From positions 1,492,597 to 1,556,596 of the forward strand of contig VYZI01000074.1 of the NCBI GenBank assembly GCA_013397695.1: DNA of 64,000 bases. The letters are read 5' to 3'. The translations under genes were made by a program, and so were the position numbers. Within the stretch, counting starts at the first letter, position 1. Every line of letters starts with the position of its first letter. Positions 13,609-28,008 of this stretch are shown here, piece after piece. Source of the DNA: Centropus unirufus (Eukaryota > Chordata > Aves > Cuculiformes > Centropidae). The notes below the pieces were generated by a model. That model saw nothing but the letters and a program-made list of their open reading frames with translations, searched no databases and was not told where the DNA came from.

Positions 13609-15692
13609 GCATTTTGGGATTGCTTAAGTAATACGGTCACGATGCCTTCATCGTTGTTAGAGAATGTGGTTCAAACTTTTATATTTCATTAAAATTTTTG
13701 AACCAAAAAAGAACACGAGTGTCTTTTTCATAATTGGCATATGAACCAGAACAACCAGGTAGGCTATTTTTTATGAATGTTTCCTCACATTTTAGAAGAT
13801 TTCTGCCAGGTAAACTGCATTTTCTATGCATGCTGTACCTGTTTGTGAAAGAGTGGATATTTTGCTTGCAAAAAATATTATCAGAAATGTATTTTTTTAC
13901 ATATTTGCATTGCTGACTCTATTCAGTTTTTTGATTGCAGTGGCATGAAGCACCATGTGCCTTGCTTGTTTGTGTCTTCCAACAGTCAGATAAGTGAAGC
14001 TGCATTGGTGATCAGTTCAGAAAACAGACTCACAAGCATTGCCATAGAATAAACTTGAGTAGTAGTTTTTGTCAGAATCCCAAACTGCACGCAGGTTGTT
14101 CATAAGGAGGAACTAACCTGCCAAATGAATTGTTCATTGAAAATCATTCCTGTGGCTGTGATTGCTGTGCACCAAGGCCCAAGGTCTCCAAGGAGAGCAG
14201 CTACAATGATGGTCTTCAGCTGGTTTTGGAAATTTTGGTTGCTGGCTTGATTGACGAAAAATTTGGAATTCTGTATAAAAGCCATTAATAAGGGTTGCTT
14301 AGCTGCAGTGATGACTCCTGCCTTTCATCCCATAGTTTCTTCAGTGCATTTCATGGGGACGCTGTCACACATCTGACAATTGTTGCACAGTCTGGCAGTG
14401 TACTGGAAACCAGCTGTAACATAATTCTTCTTTATCCTGCCATGAGGCTCTTATTCTTTTGCTGGAAACAATGCTGTTTAGACTTGCTTTATCACAGTTA
14501 ATCCATTTGCTCTTACACTTATGTTCAGCTTTGGCTTTGATGCTACATGCTTGTGAGCTATTAATGTGTCTAATAAACCTTACAGCTGCTAAATATATGG
14601 ATTGTTATGGAACAAATACCAAATGAAAACTGGAATTAAGCTAATACCTTGTCTTGGAACATGTTAGAACTCAGAGTGGTTAGCTACCATGCCAGGGATG
14701 ATGTTACCATGGAGAGAGCTTCTGTTTCCATGACATTTGCTTGCAGGCTTTGCTAGGCCTTCAAAAGAAGTAGGGTTTTGTCCTCTACCAAATTTGGTGG
14801 GTGTTATTCCAGTACTTCTGCAACTCTGTAGTGTCTCATTGCAAACATACATGGATTAATTTCTGGAATATCAATGATGACTGGACTGGCAAGCAAAAAA
14901 AAAGAAGAAAAAAGTTATTAAAACTTCTAGCATCCTGAAGGCAAGGGATTCTTGTAATATCTCTTACTAGATTAAATGTTCCAGCTTGTTTTCAACTATG
15001 TATATCCTGCTCTGCTTGTATACATTTTGGTTAATTAAAAAAGCCTACAGCTAGTAAAGCTGTAGAGTTTTACCGGTTTTAGAAAAAAGAATTGTTTTTA
15101 GCAGAATAACCAATGGCTCTATACAGCGAGATGTGTCTTGTATTGGAGTGGGATTTTGGATGGCAGTGAAATTTTAAATCAAGCCATGTTGTTTGCTGTT
15201 AAAGAATCAACTGTAAGCCCAGGGGCAAATCACAAAAGCCATTTTTAGGTAGGATGAAAGGAGTGCTTTTGGGATGTGGAAATCTTCGTATTTATGCTTA
15301 GAGAGGGGGCTTTTTATTAACTGTTATGGGACTATTTACAGGCAGCTTTTGCCCTTCTGCACTGAAACTTTCTGACTTCAGTCACAGTTCTCTTCTGCAA
15401 GGCTGCGTGTACTAAATACAAGTGCGTAGGATTGCCTGGTGCTTCGATGGAAGGGGCTGGGGAACAATATTGGTTGCTGAACAGTGCTGTGTCCTATTTT
15501 CTCCTGCACAAAGGATGCTGGGAAGGAGGGATGCAGTGAGTTAAACACCATTCAATATTCTGCCTCCCCTACACAAAATTGCCTACTTTGTGTTCCTAAT
15601 GAACAGGTGACTGTTGTTACCATTGTATACCACTCTTCTGGTCCAATTAGTTTTTAGTGCTCTGGAGTGGGATTTTTTTAAATGCTTTTTCT
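13609..15692. other. Intronic sequence, nothing recognised
   Basis: This is unique AT-rich intronic DNA without an identifiable repeat, RNA gene or exon. Confidence 0.55.
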
Positions 15693-15715
15693 CCCCCCCA
15701 CCCCCCACCCCCCCC
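15693..15715 (-). repeat. C-rich tract, G-quadruplex potential on - strand
   Basis: The + strand has C7, A, C6, A, C8. On the - strand this is three long G runs with single-base spacers, and the G8 can supply two runs, so a four-tetrad-run quadruplex is possible. In the RNGTT transcript the sequence is C-rich, so any quadruplex would form in the template DNA strand. Confidence 0.75.
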
Positions 15716-18700
15716 AGTTGAGTGGGAGTTTAAAACTTTGATCCTTTGTTTTGCCTTCTTGGAGCAAGTTATTCAGCAATGTGTCTGTTTTCGACAGTTG
15801 GAAACAGTTGTCAGGGCTTGAGCTGATACCCCTTTGAAACCCATTTTTTTTCAGAAATTTTCCCAACTTCACATGTTGAGATACACGTATAAAACTGAGG
15901 GAGAAATATTCCTGGGATCCCAAAAGCCTTATAAATCTCTGTAATGCACCTGAGATTCTCATCCTCTTTGTTTTAGTATTTTGGTAAACAAGGAGTGGTA
16001 TTTCACTGAATATCCTCCCTCACCTTCCATCACAGTCGTTGTTCCAGCTTTATATTAGTCAAGATGTCTTTGGTTTCCACTTGGAACTCTGTTTCTAATT
16101 CTTTCTGCCAAATCAGTACAAATGACTCCCTCTCTGCCATGAGTTCCATGTTCTTTGTCCAGGCTTTAGAATCATTTCAATTCAACAAATAGCTTATTAA
16201 AAGCTTCTGCTTTATTACAGTCTCCTGTTGGGGACGTAGTACGCAGCAGAAAAGGTTTTTAGAAGACTGCTCATAGAATGATCCTGGTACTTACTGTCTT
16301 TGGTGTCAAGAAAGCTATAGCTCAACATAAGTCTCTAATCCTTTTTGGAGTACCTGCTGGATGAACATTGGGTAGACTTGTTCTCTTTCCTGCTGTCTCT
16401 GTACCTCTCCTCTCTCTGTCTGCTATCAGAAGATTGTTGAAGTATTCTGTCAAAGTTGTTTCACAAACAGGATGGTGCTTCGCAGAAATCGAGTTTATTG
16501 GCTTCAGACTTCTGACTACAGTGATCATTATTATCTCTTTGCATTTTAGTAACATTTGCACTGGGATGATAAACTCCCTGTTATCTTGAAGGTGGGAAGG
16601 ATTTGTAAAATCTTTTCCAAACTTCAGAGCCTTGCTTGAAGCAATGATGATATTTTTTCCCTCTGTCATTTTCAGTTGCGATGGAGATACTGTCTTTACC
16701 CAGGGGTTAAAGAAAGGACTGTTGTCTTTTTATGATATTAGCAAAAAGGATTTATGGGAAACTAATTTGAAAAGCCTTTTAGAGGGCTATCAGACACGAA
16801 AAAAGCTTCTTGTGAATTGGCTCAGGTTTGTCCGCTTTCATCTCCTAGAACTGTCCAGTGACTGCACATCAAACATTTTAATGTTCTCTTCATGGATACC
16901 AGCAAATTTGCCCCATGAGGAGCTGTTTTCTTCCATAAAACACAATTCTGTAGTTTTAAGTTCATTCTATGTTTGTTTGTGGAAAAGCTCGGCTTAACCA
17001 CTCTTCCTGTTCCCCCCTCATTGCTTTGAGCAGTGTTAAAGGCTGCTAAACATGTTAACATTTGCTTTTGCCATTGGTATTGTTTGGTATGAAGGAGATG
17101 AAATATTTAAGAGTAGGGAAAGAAGTAAAAACGGCAGATTGGGCACGATCAGAAACCCTTCTGCCATTAATGGAATGGAAGTTCCTTGTCAGCAGAGAAG
17201 TTTGAAGAGGTTCCTCACAGTAGTTGCTCAATCCCTGTATTCAAACCAGATATCTTGTGTTGCAGATCCAGTCAACATTTGTGTGTCCATTCTCTGTAGA
17301 AAGGGTAGAAAAACCCTGATGTGGCCAGAACTACTGTTTTGTTGCCTTTTCAAATTGGTCATGAGGCGCAAAATTGACAGAACCACTGCCTTTGATGGCA
17401 GAATGTTGCTCACTAAGAAGGATCAGAACTACTCTCTGCAGTAACTGGAGTTCTTTGAGTGACTTTAAATGCAACCTAAACTTCTTTTACTTGCAGTGCT
17501 CTGTAAATAGCTTCTGTATTTAACTTAACCTGTCCTTACCCAGAGACACTGGTTTACCTATTCCTAAGTCAGAACTATGAGGTTTAATTTCCTTCAAAGA
17601 GTGAGCAGAACCCTTTAATTTTCTCCTTCAGCAAGTTATGTTTTTTTCCTTAGAGGAGGAGATTTCCCTTCTCATTATCCAAATTACTCCTGAAAATTCC
17701 ATTTTGAATTGTATTAGTCTTGTGGCAGACTTGAAAGAGAAAATGCATACTGATGTTTTCAATGTACATTTGTTATTTTCCACTTTGCTTTTCATCTGCA
17801 AGCGCATCAGCTTGCCAATTGCAAAGGCAAAGCACTGCAAAGCATGTGCTGGGTTCTACTGGTTGGATTTACTCTCATGTTCTATGAACATTTTCTTGGG
17901 AAACTAAGGATGTAAAATCTGGGGTTTGCTATTTTGATCTACATAAGATAATGATGAATTTAAGATGATTAAACCACGTAATTATATAATTTGTATATTA
18001 GAATATGTAGTTGAAAAGCCTTGTTTCTGCTCTTTCTTGTAAAATACCACAGGATACATTCGAAGCAAGACTCATAAATATTTAATTCAAGGAGATTTGT
18101 AGCCTTGTAAAATGTAATAAGCTAGCCCTTAATGACAATTTTGTGTAGCACACATTTGGCAACATGTGGAAAAAAATCCTGCTGGCAATTCTGTGCGTCA
18201 TCTTTCATGCATATCTGTTCAGCTCTAGGGGCCTTTTAGCTCTGGAATTATAAAGAGAAATTAAAATATGTCTGAGACCAGTGTGCTGCAATTGCTTAGT
18301 TTGTACATATATGTATCTCCTTAGTTCAGATTAGCTTAAAGCTCTAGCTCGCTGTTTGCCTCTTGGTTCAAGGTCTTGTTCTTTTTTCCATGATTGGCAT
18401 TCCAGAAGAAGTATTTTGGAATATGTTTTCTCATCTTTCTGTTTAGGGCAGGTAGTTTTCATTAATCTTCCTTGGCTCTAAGGTGATTTGCTGAAATATT
18501 ATTCTCGATATCCTGATTATCATTGTAGCTTAAGAAAAATGTCAACAAAGCCAATGTTGTGATGAAGCCTTAGATTTGCAAGTTGTAGCTCCTGCAAACG
18601 TGATCTCCAATACTGATAAATTCCCCAGCTTCCAAATCAGGTTATTATAGTGAGTTGGAGGAGAGCCCTGTTGCTCGGATTGTGATTCTCTTCTTACACC

Positions 18701-21700
18701 TGCGATGCTTCTCCTGTCAGTTTTCAAGCCCTGAATACTTTGTGCTGATCCATCCCAACTTTGGTGAGATTTCTAGCAGCCTTTCATCAACCATGCACCG
18801 AATGGAGAGAGTGGCTCCCGCCTCTATCTGGTATGAATTCCAGTGACCACACTTAAGCTTGGGTTGGGACAGGAACAGTAAAAGTGAGAGGACAAAGGTG
18901 AAGAGAGACTGGGGCTGTTGGAGAACTGAGAGCAGGTTTGGGCTGATAGATAACAAAGCTTTTACCATGTAGAGATATAAACCAGTAAGGTTCATAAAAC
19001 AAGTGATGTAGTGAAACCACTGTTCTTAGCACTTTATGCAGCGGGAGTTAATGTTTTCTCCAGCATCACTGACTTCATGAAACCAAGTGGGGTTTTTTGT
19101 GATAAAAGCATGAAAGGAAGATTAAGGAGGAAGATGATCTTCCTAAGACTCTTTCAAAGAGTTGTTGTGTCACTGCGGGAGAGGAGAATAATAATAAGCA
19201 TTGCTTTAGGAGACTAAAAGAAGTAAAAAAATAAAGTAAAGGAGTAGGGCTGGGAGTGCTTCTGTATTTCTTTATTGTCCCAACACTTTAAGCCTTTCAT
19301 CCTCCATCAGCAACTCCTGTAGCGGTGAATTGGGAGTTAATGACTTGAGCAGCCCACCAGAGATGAGTTTGGGTAGACTCATGTTAAACCTACACTAGAA
19401 AGAGAATGCTAACATTTAAAATTTGAAGTGCCAGCAACTGTAGAATAGGTTTTGAAAAGGTTATTGATTGTATGCACAGGAAACATGAGCTGAACAGGAA
19501 AACATGTTGCCATGGTATAAATAAAGGGGAATTGAAGTCGCTCCTGCCTTTCACAGTCCACCCTGTGGCTTGGTATTGCATATTGCATTTCTGCTAGGTA
19601 CATTAATACCTAATTAGGACTGAAAGAATTGCAGAAAAAAGCAGCATTATGGAATGTTCTTTCTTAAGGAATGTTTGAATCTTTGAGATGGGTTGTAATA
19701 TAATGACTCCAAGAAGAGTGCCTGAATCTGAGCCCAAGTACTGCATATATTCAGTGAGGAGGAGCAAGTGGCAGGGAGTCCTCTCCTCCTGAATCAGGTT
19801 TGTAAACGTGTGTAAAGCTTCAGACACTCATCTTCATCCACCACATGGGAAATAAGTGCTTACTGGAGAGCTGCTTTAGTAAGCAACTGTAGCTCCCATG
19901 TCTTTGTTAGAGCCTGGGTTTGACTGATTTAGACTGGATTTAACTGACAGTCTGCAATGGTTATGGCCTTATTAAAAATAATTCAAGGTAAACATAACCT
20001 TTGGGCTTTGTGCCAAGCTAACTCCTGTAGTTTGTAGTGAAGATTGTCATGAAATCTTTAGGAAGAAGTCGGTTTCCTGATCACATGAGAGGAAGTGGCT
20101 GATTGTTTTGGTAGAAAAGGTGATTGTAAATGAAAGAAGATTGATTTTAGTCTGTATTTCCTAGGGTCGTTTGGAGATCGGGTTGAAACTCTAATGTAGC
20201 TGAATTGTCATCACTCTTTCTACACAGTTTTTTTTAAGCTGTTTAGCTTCGTATCTCTGGGTTTATCTTCATTTCTAGAGGGGGGTGCGAAGGAAATTAG
20301 CATATGCCTGAGCAAAAATTATGTAGGCTTGATCTTCTTCTGTAGTATTAATTTCTTCTGAGGCTGTTTGAGTTGTGAGGCTTAGTTTGAAAGAAAATAA
20401 ACACAATAGTATTCTGTCATCACATTGGCATCCTGGTGACAGTTTACACTGTGATTACAGGCTGAGGCCACCTCAGGTCAAGTTAGGGATACAAAGAGAA
20501 ATAAAGCAAACAAAGCAACAGAAGGCAAATTGAAGTGTCTGGATTGCTTTTGTTATAGTGTTTGTTTCCTGAAGACTTACACAGTGCATATTTTAAAGAG
20601 GTGAAAGAGGTGAAAAACCTATTTAAAGAGGTTTTTGCTAGATGAAAAAACATGGTGAGAAAAAGAAAACTACAAAACACTCAAAAAGGAACATAAACCT
20701 GATACCTGAAGTAGCAACCATGAACCAGCAACAGATCCTTTGGCTGCGGGGACAACAGCTCAATTGTCAGGACGTTCTGTTTGTCACAGGAGTGGGAGCG
20801 TGTAGCTTTTCAATTTGCCAAAAGCAGAATGTAGAATCGAAGGCAGACACCAGTTAGTCCACTTCGATCATGTGTATGTTCGCCAACAATTCGAAGCCAT
20901 TTACTTCTCCGGCTTTGCTTTCAGACCAAGTATTGGAACTTCTAGTTCCAGATCATAATATTGAGGGAAAGACTGAATACGAACAGAAGTGACTGAGAAT
21001 AGGTTTCTCTTGCTTACAGCAATGTGTGGAGGGGGAAGGGGGAAGCACGACAGGAAAGAGCAATGAGTAATTTTGTGGCTGCTACATTCTGATAGCTATA
21101 AACATGGATTTTTTTGGCTGCGAACTGAACTTCATTTATCAAATATTAATAGGATTGATATGTAAATGATGTTAGTTATGAAGCAAATTTCCTCATATTT
21201 TTCTCCTTGCTTAATGGAATATTGAGAGAAGCTATTAGTATAGTCATGAAACAAGATGTTTAATGAAGCCGGGGGTAGGAAGCTAAATTAAAGTGCAAGA
21301 GTAGAAGACATGAAGCCCAATAATTGCCAAAGAAGTTCAGTATAAATATTGCATTAACTTGAAGTTCAGATGCACTTTTGGAAAAAAGCAATTGAAAGAT
21401 GGCTATTAAAATCTTAACAGATTAATTTCTGCATACAGGTTAACCTTCTAAACCTGATTTGCATTCAAATGTTAGAATTCTTAGTGTAAAACATAATCTA
21501 ACATTATTTAAATGAGTGCATATTAATAGCATGTTTTGCTTTTCAGTCTGTGATGGCAGTTAAGCTTAATATTTCAGAAGTCATTTTCATTATAACCATT
21601 TTCTTTCGATTTCTTGTAGCTTCAAGTCACATTTCCATAAGAGAGAACTTGTGCTGCAGTTACATTTTCACAATAAAAACTGCTACTTCTAGCTAAACAG

Positions 21701-22771
21701 TACTAATGTATTGAAAAGTAAAGGAAAAATTTCTGGAATATACTGAACTTATTGTGTCTTAGAACACGTTAATTCTAAGTTTTCCTTATTTTGCTTGACT
21801 ACGTGGAGGAATGGTAGAATATACACAAATTTGCTTGACTACCAGGAGTTAAAGCAGCATGGTGACATCCCTGTCAACTAATGAGTTATTTACAACTGCC
21901 TTATCAGGAGTTGACTTTATCATCCTTTTGGCTTAATGTGGACACCGGATGATCTGAGCTTAGCCAAAGAGCATGTCTCTTCCTCATCTTTTCCAGCCTC
22001 GAAGGTTGTTATCTATGTATTTGCTTTCTATGATGTGACACCATTACATTGTATAATGTTTGGAATTCATTAACAACCTTATTTTCAAGCTGATCAAATA
22101 TTTATTGAACACCAGCATGTGTCTGTATTCTGATCAAATTACTGAACCAGCCAAAAAGCTGATGTTCAGGAAGGACTGCTCCTTGATACTTCAAGGATTT
22201 TGAATCAATAATTTAGAACAGTAAGCATTAACAGCATCATTTATGATTTTCTTTTAGTTAAAAGATTATTTTATTTTTTAAATAAAAATAGGAGGCGTAG
22301 GAGGAATAGAAAGGAGGAATTTCCTTTTTTTGTCATCATGTTTCAATTAGGGGGTCATGGGTATCTGTCCACAGTTGGACACTGATTGTGCTGGGTGAAG
22401 GACTTGATACGAAGTGTGTAAACTGCATGAAGCTGGAAAATGTTTGGATTCTGTTTTGGAGCAGTACAAACTTTGCAGCTGTTTTATATTCATTTGTATT
22501 TTCCATACACTGTTTTAGATTCTTCTGCTTTCTCTCAAAATACCTTTCACAAAGGTGTTCGGTAAGTACTGGTGTTCGCCCAGGAGTTTCTCTTAGCCGG
22601 ATCACTTTTAGGAGTACTTACAAATCACGTTTCCTCCTTGTTTTTCCTTTATAAATACAGGTACAATTGCCTCATATTTATAAGAAAAATATCTGCTTTA
22701 AAATTTCAAGAGTTTATACAGAAATCCTGTAAAATCTAAAGTAATCAGTACTGGGTACGTTTGATTGGTTT
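15716..22771. other. Intronic sequence with scattered open frames, no gene recognised
   Basis: Several overlapping frames of 90-130 codons occur on both strands between 16300 and 17450. None has a recognisable domain, splice-site context or homology that I can name. An exact octamer motif (atttgcat, 21457-21464) sits in an AT-rich stretch at 21100-21600, which could be regulatory, but this is weak evidence. Confidence 0.5.
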
Positions 22772-22896
22772 NNNNNNNNNNNNNNNNNNNNNNNNNNNNN
22801 NNNNNNNNNNNNNNNNNNNNNNNNNNNNNNNNNNNNNNNNNNNNNNNNNNNNNNNNNNNNNNNNNNNNNNNNNNNNNNNNNNNNNNNNNNNNNNNN
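22772..22896. other. Assembly gap (125 N)
   Basis: The run of N is flanked by T-rich bases on both sides (gattggttt before, tttttt after), suggesting an unresolved homopolymer or low-complexity tract. Open frames reported across it are meaningless. Confidence 0.99.
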
Positions 22897-25800
22897 TTTT
22901 TTAAAATCTCCGAATTCTTCAGACTCTCCAGAACTCGATCAGCCAATATTGTTTATAAACATCAGCTGCAGCATCTCATTGTTCTACTGCCTTCCTGTAG
23001 TCATTTTGTGCTGCTCCTAAATGCATATTTGAAGGATCTTAGTATTTTTCTCCACCCTCAGAAACAATGAGCGCTTAAACATTCATTTCAGTGGCAAACA
23101 CTTCATACAGTTCCAGAGGCTTGAAAGGCCTGTGTAGAAGTAATTCTTCCTGTGCAGTCAAATCTAAACGGGTTGTCTCATCTGAGTTCACAGGTATCAA
23201 ACGTTTTCTTAATAGGACTGAATTTCTCCAAAGCATTTGTATGAAAAATGCTTTCTCTTGTGAACACCGTTACATTTCTAATTGGAAACAATTTGGGAAG
23301 TTCTCATCCTTGACAATCACGGTTAGCTCACATTAGTCACATTAGCTCTTACAAGGCTAAATAATGTTTTCTAAGCTGCAGAATTATGGTGTAGAACTCT
23401 AATGAGGCTTTTTTTTTTCCTTTTCCTCTGTGGTTCGACTGCTTATTTGTGAACCTGGCTTGGCATCTTTGGCTGGGTACAGTGGATGGTACTTGGTGAG
23501 CAGTACAATGGTTATCCTAGGAAGGAGACTGGACAAGGCCACAACAGCACAACTGTGATGATAGGAGCAGTGATGGTTATTTCTAGCCACTTAGAGGGTG
23601 GAGCCAAGTGAAAACCAGCATGGCCAGCGTCTTATTTAGTCCTTTTTTCTGTGCATCGGTCTTTGTAATCACTCACCCCGTCTTTTGAACTCGGAGGCTT
23701 TTATTCTCGGACCTTTTCTCCTTGATTAGCAACATGCAAAACAGATTTCCCTGCACATTTGATGGATAATCTCTGAAGCTGATTCAGTGACTATCACTAG
23801 TGACCACCACCAAATGATATAAATAAATGTAATAGTCAACATAGTTTTCCTTCACCTCCAGGGGATGAATCCACTATTCCCAAAGCAGTCTTCTCAAATA
23901 ACCCGTTTGCCTCAAACTTCAATAAGAAAAGCTGGACTTTGTGCTCCTCAGACAGAAGGTGTTGTGGGGCTGTGATCAGACCAGCATATCTCCTTCTCCC
24001 AGTTCTCGTTGTTGTGTTCAATATGCAGCAAGAGCAGGTATTAATCACATTTACTCAGCAGTGACCGAGACTATGCTGGTGCCACATTTCCTTTTACTTA
24101 GCCCTTTATCAGGCAAAGTAAATAGAATACATGGGGAAGGACAGGGGCTATTACAGTGATAATTTATAGGGAATATGGGGAGAATGTAAGGTGTTTGTAT
24201 GGGCATTTTGCGGAACAGGAGTTGGAAAAGAGAAGCAAAGCTAGCAAGGAAAGAAGGCAGGACTTCAAGAAGAGTCACAGATTAACTGCTCGTGCCACGA
24301 CTTTTTTCCTCAAGTAGATTTTAGTGTCTTGTGTGGTTTTTATTCCTACTTTTTGTGACGGATAAGGAAGTATGTTGCAAGGAAGGGCATAAATGATAAG
24401 GTTTGGATTTTTTTTCTGTGTGTATGTTTATGGACATGTTACTATTTCTAACTTTTTCAGCAAACTTGCCTATTTTCTCAAAAGATCAGTCACATAGGCT
24501 AACCTGGATGGTTTGATTTTATGATGGTGCTTGAATACAGCTAAATGTGGGCTGTATTATCTAGGAGCAAGTGTATTAAGTCCCAGCTAAAGGCTTGAAT
24601 CTGGAAAGAATTATTTCAGCCAGTTACCAGCACCTTTCAATGCAATGCAAAAGAATAAGTTCATGTACACTCCTTTTTGTATACTGCAGTATAAATAAGC
24701 AGTGAAAAGAATGTTGGAATAGTAGATTCAGTTCTGTTGCCTACTCTTCTAGAGGCTTTTGTGAAATTACACTATAAAGATGCGTATGTTAGCCAACTGG
24801 AAAATTACCCATGCAGTGAGCCTCAGACTTAGTCATTTTATCTTAAAAAAAGGGAAGTAATTACATGGAGAGCTAGGCTTCAGTCTAAACTAAGACATTA
24901 ACAAGATTCAGTGTGGAAATAAGCATACATTTTTAAGCACAAGTGTAATAAATGGCAGCGGTAACCTTCCTAGATACACACTGTGATTTCTTCCTCACTT
25001 GGTATCTTTCATAAAGGTGTGCAGTAATTTAAATAGGAATTACAAGCTTGGTGGAAACCTTATTGTGCTTTGGATAGGAATTTTAAGATTGATACGAACA
25101 TTATTGTTGGAGTTTTTCTGTCCTGTGTGCACCAGAGCTGACTCAGTGAGCCCAGGAATGGCTTCCAGTCTTAAAATCTATGAATACGCTGTTGAGACAA
25201 TGGTTGCCTTTCATCTGGTGATTTCTCAATCTATTGATGTGACTTAATCACATAATCTGTCAACAAAGTTAGCAACTTTCTTTGGCTCCTCTCTCTATAA
25301 GGTCTAGCCTGAAACCATTGATTATCATCGATCCTTTGGGTTCTTTAAAATGATTCAGGGTCGTAGTGCAAGAAAATAAAACCACATTTTTGGCAATTAT
25401 TCTGTCTTGATGTTTACACAGCTGAATGCAAAGTATTAGATGGGGTAGGGCAGCAGCTGCCCTGTAGATATTAAGAGGTTTCAGAATTAGGTCCAGCTCT
25501 TCAGAGAAAATATTTAACTGCTGTTTGGAGTGGGAAGAGGAGATTTGTTGTTATTATAGGTTTGCAGTAGTTAACTTTTTCCTTTCAAGTGAAAGTTCTG
25601 TCACCGGGTTGAATACAAAGGAGCTTGAAAACAATTTAATTAAAATGCAGGAAAATGTTGGTAATGGAAATCTGTGGACTTTACCACAGAGCAAATATTT
25701 CTTACTGTTTGTGAACCTGAAGCATTCTAGAATGTCTGAAAAAGGTTTTTAGTGTCTTTGTCCTGTTAAGTAAGTCTAACTAAATAACAGGGTATCATTT

Positions 25801-27803
25801 ATGCAATGCCAGATGTTTCATATGATGCTAAAATAGGCAGTAGCTAGATAACTTCTTTGAAACGTAAAATTATTAGAAGATTTCTATTTAATATTTATAT
25901 TTCATATTCAAGGAAGCTTAATGTCAATTTATTGCATTTTCAGTGTGGTTAAGAGCTGATGTCATTTGCAATGTGGCATGTTATGTTTGGTCATTTAAAA
26001 GAGCTCCAGTAGATTCCAGTAGCTCTCTTGGTTAACTCCATCCCCTCCTACCTCATCTGCTCTTACTCCTCAGTGGTACTCAACTTGCTATACTTGTTGG
26101 ACAAGCGTGATTATTCGAACACCTCTTCCCTGAGCCTTCTGTGCCCTTTTTTTCAACCTTCTTTCTGAATTAGTGTGTGCCTGTGGCTGCCAGCTTGGCA
26201 GCCCTCTGGGTGCCTTGCAGGTCTGACCAGTTTACTGAGGGAACATGGTAGCTGGCAAGTAGCAGGACCGTGCCGTTTAGAAGAAAGAAAGAGCTGGGTT
26301 ATTTTCTGCCTTTCTTTCATTTGGAAGTGGAAGAAGTGAGGGAAGATATGTAGGAAGGGAAATGTGAGGTCGTCTCTGTTGGCTGCTGCTGCACTTCAGG
26401 AGGGTGGCATTTAATGAGGGTTGGGGACACAGAGCTGGTTGATCAGGCTTTGTTGGATAGTAAGGCACCCTTGTCAAGGAAACCTTCTCCTCCTCCTCTT
26501 GACAAGGCACAAAGTTCTTTCTTGGTCGTCCCACCAGCTCTTCCTTTTCAGTCACTGCGAGAAACGAACCATTTGTTTTGTCTAGACTGTCAGACAAAGT
26601 CACTCAGTCTTCCAGGTGGGTGTCTTCATGGTGAGTCAGCTACACCCCACAGCCCAGAATGCAGTGCCAGCAGCTAACCCCACTCTTCCTCCTACGAAAC
26701 ACTGAGCAGCGAAGAGTATCCCAGCAAAGTCTCTCCTGTGTGAAAGCAGCTTCTCGGAGTGAAACTTCTCCCTCATTATGGGCTGCTAACATCCCCAGTG
26801 CCCAGGCTTTCAGCTTTCTGCAGAGCTACCCGTTGAATCCAAATGCTGGGAAGACACATGGCTTTAGGGAAAACCAAAACCCATGTGGGAGGAACAGCTG
26901 CAACTACCAAGAAATGTGTCAATGAAAGGTCAGATAACAGAACTTTGTTCTCTAAGGACCAGCCTTTCTTGTGACCTGCAGGGAAGGGAAAAAAGATTTG
27001 CATCCTCTGTGGGCAACTTGGAGAGAAAAGGGGCAACTAGACAGTACTTTTTGGGCAGAGCAGGAGATCGAGGTTCAACGTGACTAGCAACCCATCAGTT
27101 TGCCCTGCAGTGCTAAAATGGCCCGGGATCTGACAGAAAACCCTACTTATGGCCTGGGTGGACCCACTTGAGCCTCTGGTCTTGAGTATGAGGTCAGCCT
27201 AAGAGGGATGCAAGAGGACATGCTTTCTGTTGGATGGTCTGCAGTGGTGATTCTGCATCCCACTGTGTGCACCTCAGTTTTAAGTTCATTATTGTGCTCT
27301 TCCGTGAATTTCAGGATCATTATAGTAGGGGTACATTTGCCATGCTACTTCTGACACATCTGTTGTCTTTGGCCTTCATCTCCTTGAGCTAAGCTGATAG
27401 TGATTGATAATGCTTATGTACCCTGCAGCACTCCTGAGGTTAGTAACCTCTTGATTCTACTAATTATTTTGTTGCTGAAGAAGCTCTTGGTACACTAGCA
27501 CAGGCAGACAAGTACGAACTGGCCAATTTGGTCTTCTCAGGAACTGAGGTGGCTGACACTGCCATTGGGAGAAGCCCTAACGGGAATGGAGGGTTGTGGA
27601 AAAGAAAGGAATGATAAGAAGAAAGGGGCTGGTGTTCTGCCAGGAGGGAATGGCCACAGGTGGTAAGGCTTTTATTATTGTTGTTATTACAAACAGCAAT
27701 AATAATTCTGCCAAGAAAGGAGAAATATTGGGTAGATGCTGAGTAGCAGAGTTGTAAAAATTCAAGGGCTGGGGTTTCATAGCCAACCTGAAGGCACTGA
27801 CGT
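22897..27803. other. Intronic sequence, nothing recognised
   Basis: This is unique intronic sequence. The 26200-27080 part is more GC-rich, with several open frames of about 65-108 codons on both strands but no recognisable protein. A small inverted repeat (ttattattgttg 27672-27683 with cagcaataataa 27694-27705, one G:T pair) is present near 27.7 kb. Confidence 0.5.
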
Positions 27804-28008
27804 TATAGTGGCCTTCCAGTACCTGAAGGGGCTACAGGAAAGCTGGGCAGGGACCTTTACAGGGCATGGAGTGGTAGGATGAGGGGGAATGGCTTTAAAC
27901 TGAGAGGGGGAAGATTTAGATCGGACATTAGGAAGACATTCTTGACGACGAAGATGGTGTGACCCTGGAACAGGTTTCCCAGTGAGGTTTTAGATGCCCC
28001 CTCTGTGG
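27804..28008 (+). mobile_element. CR1 LINE fragment (+), ORF2 end and 3' UTR part
   Basis: The copy contains the CR1 landmarks gtggccttccagtacctgaa, gggctacaggaaagctgggc, ggctttaaactgagaggggg and gaacaggtttcccagtgagg in order, on the + strand, ending near gatgccccctctgtggag. It lacks the 3' tail and most of ORF2. It is the reverse complement of the segment at about 47247-47441 in the next intron, so it can pair with it in the pre-mRNA. Confidence 0.85.

Noticed and set aside
16322..17444. Run of open frames of 73-130 codons on both strands
   Set aside because: Frames overlap on opposite strands, have no recognisable family and no consistent codon bias visible by eye; treated as chance.
22698..23070. 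Open frames crossing the N gap
   Set aside because: Translation through N is undefined, so the frames are artefacts.
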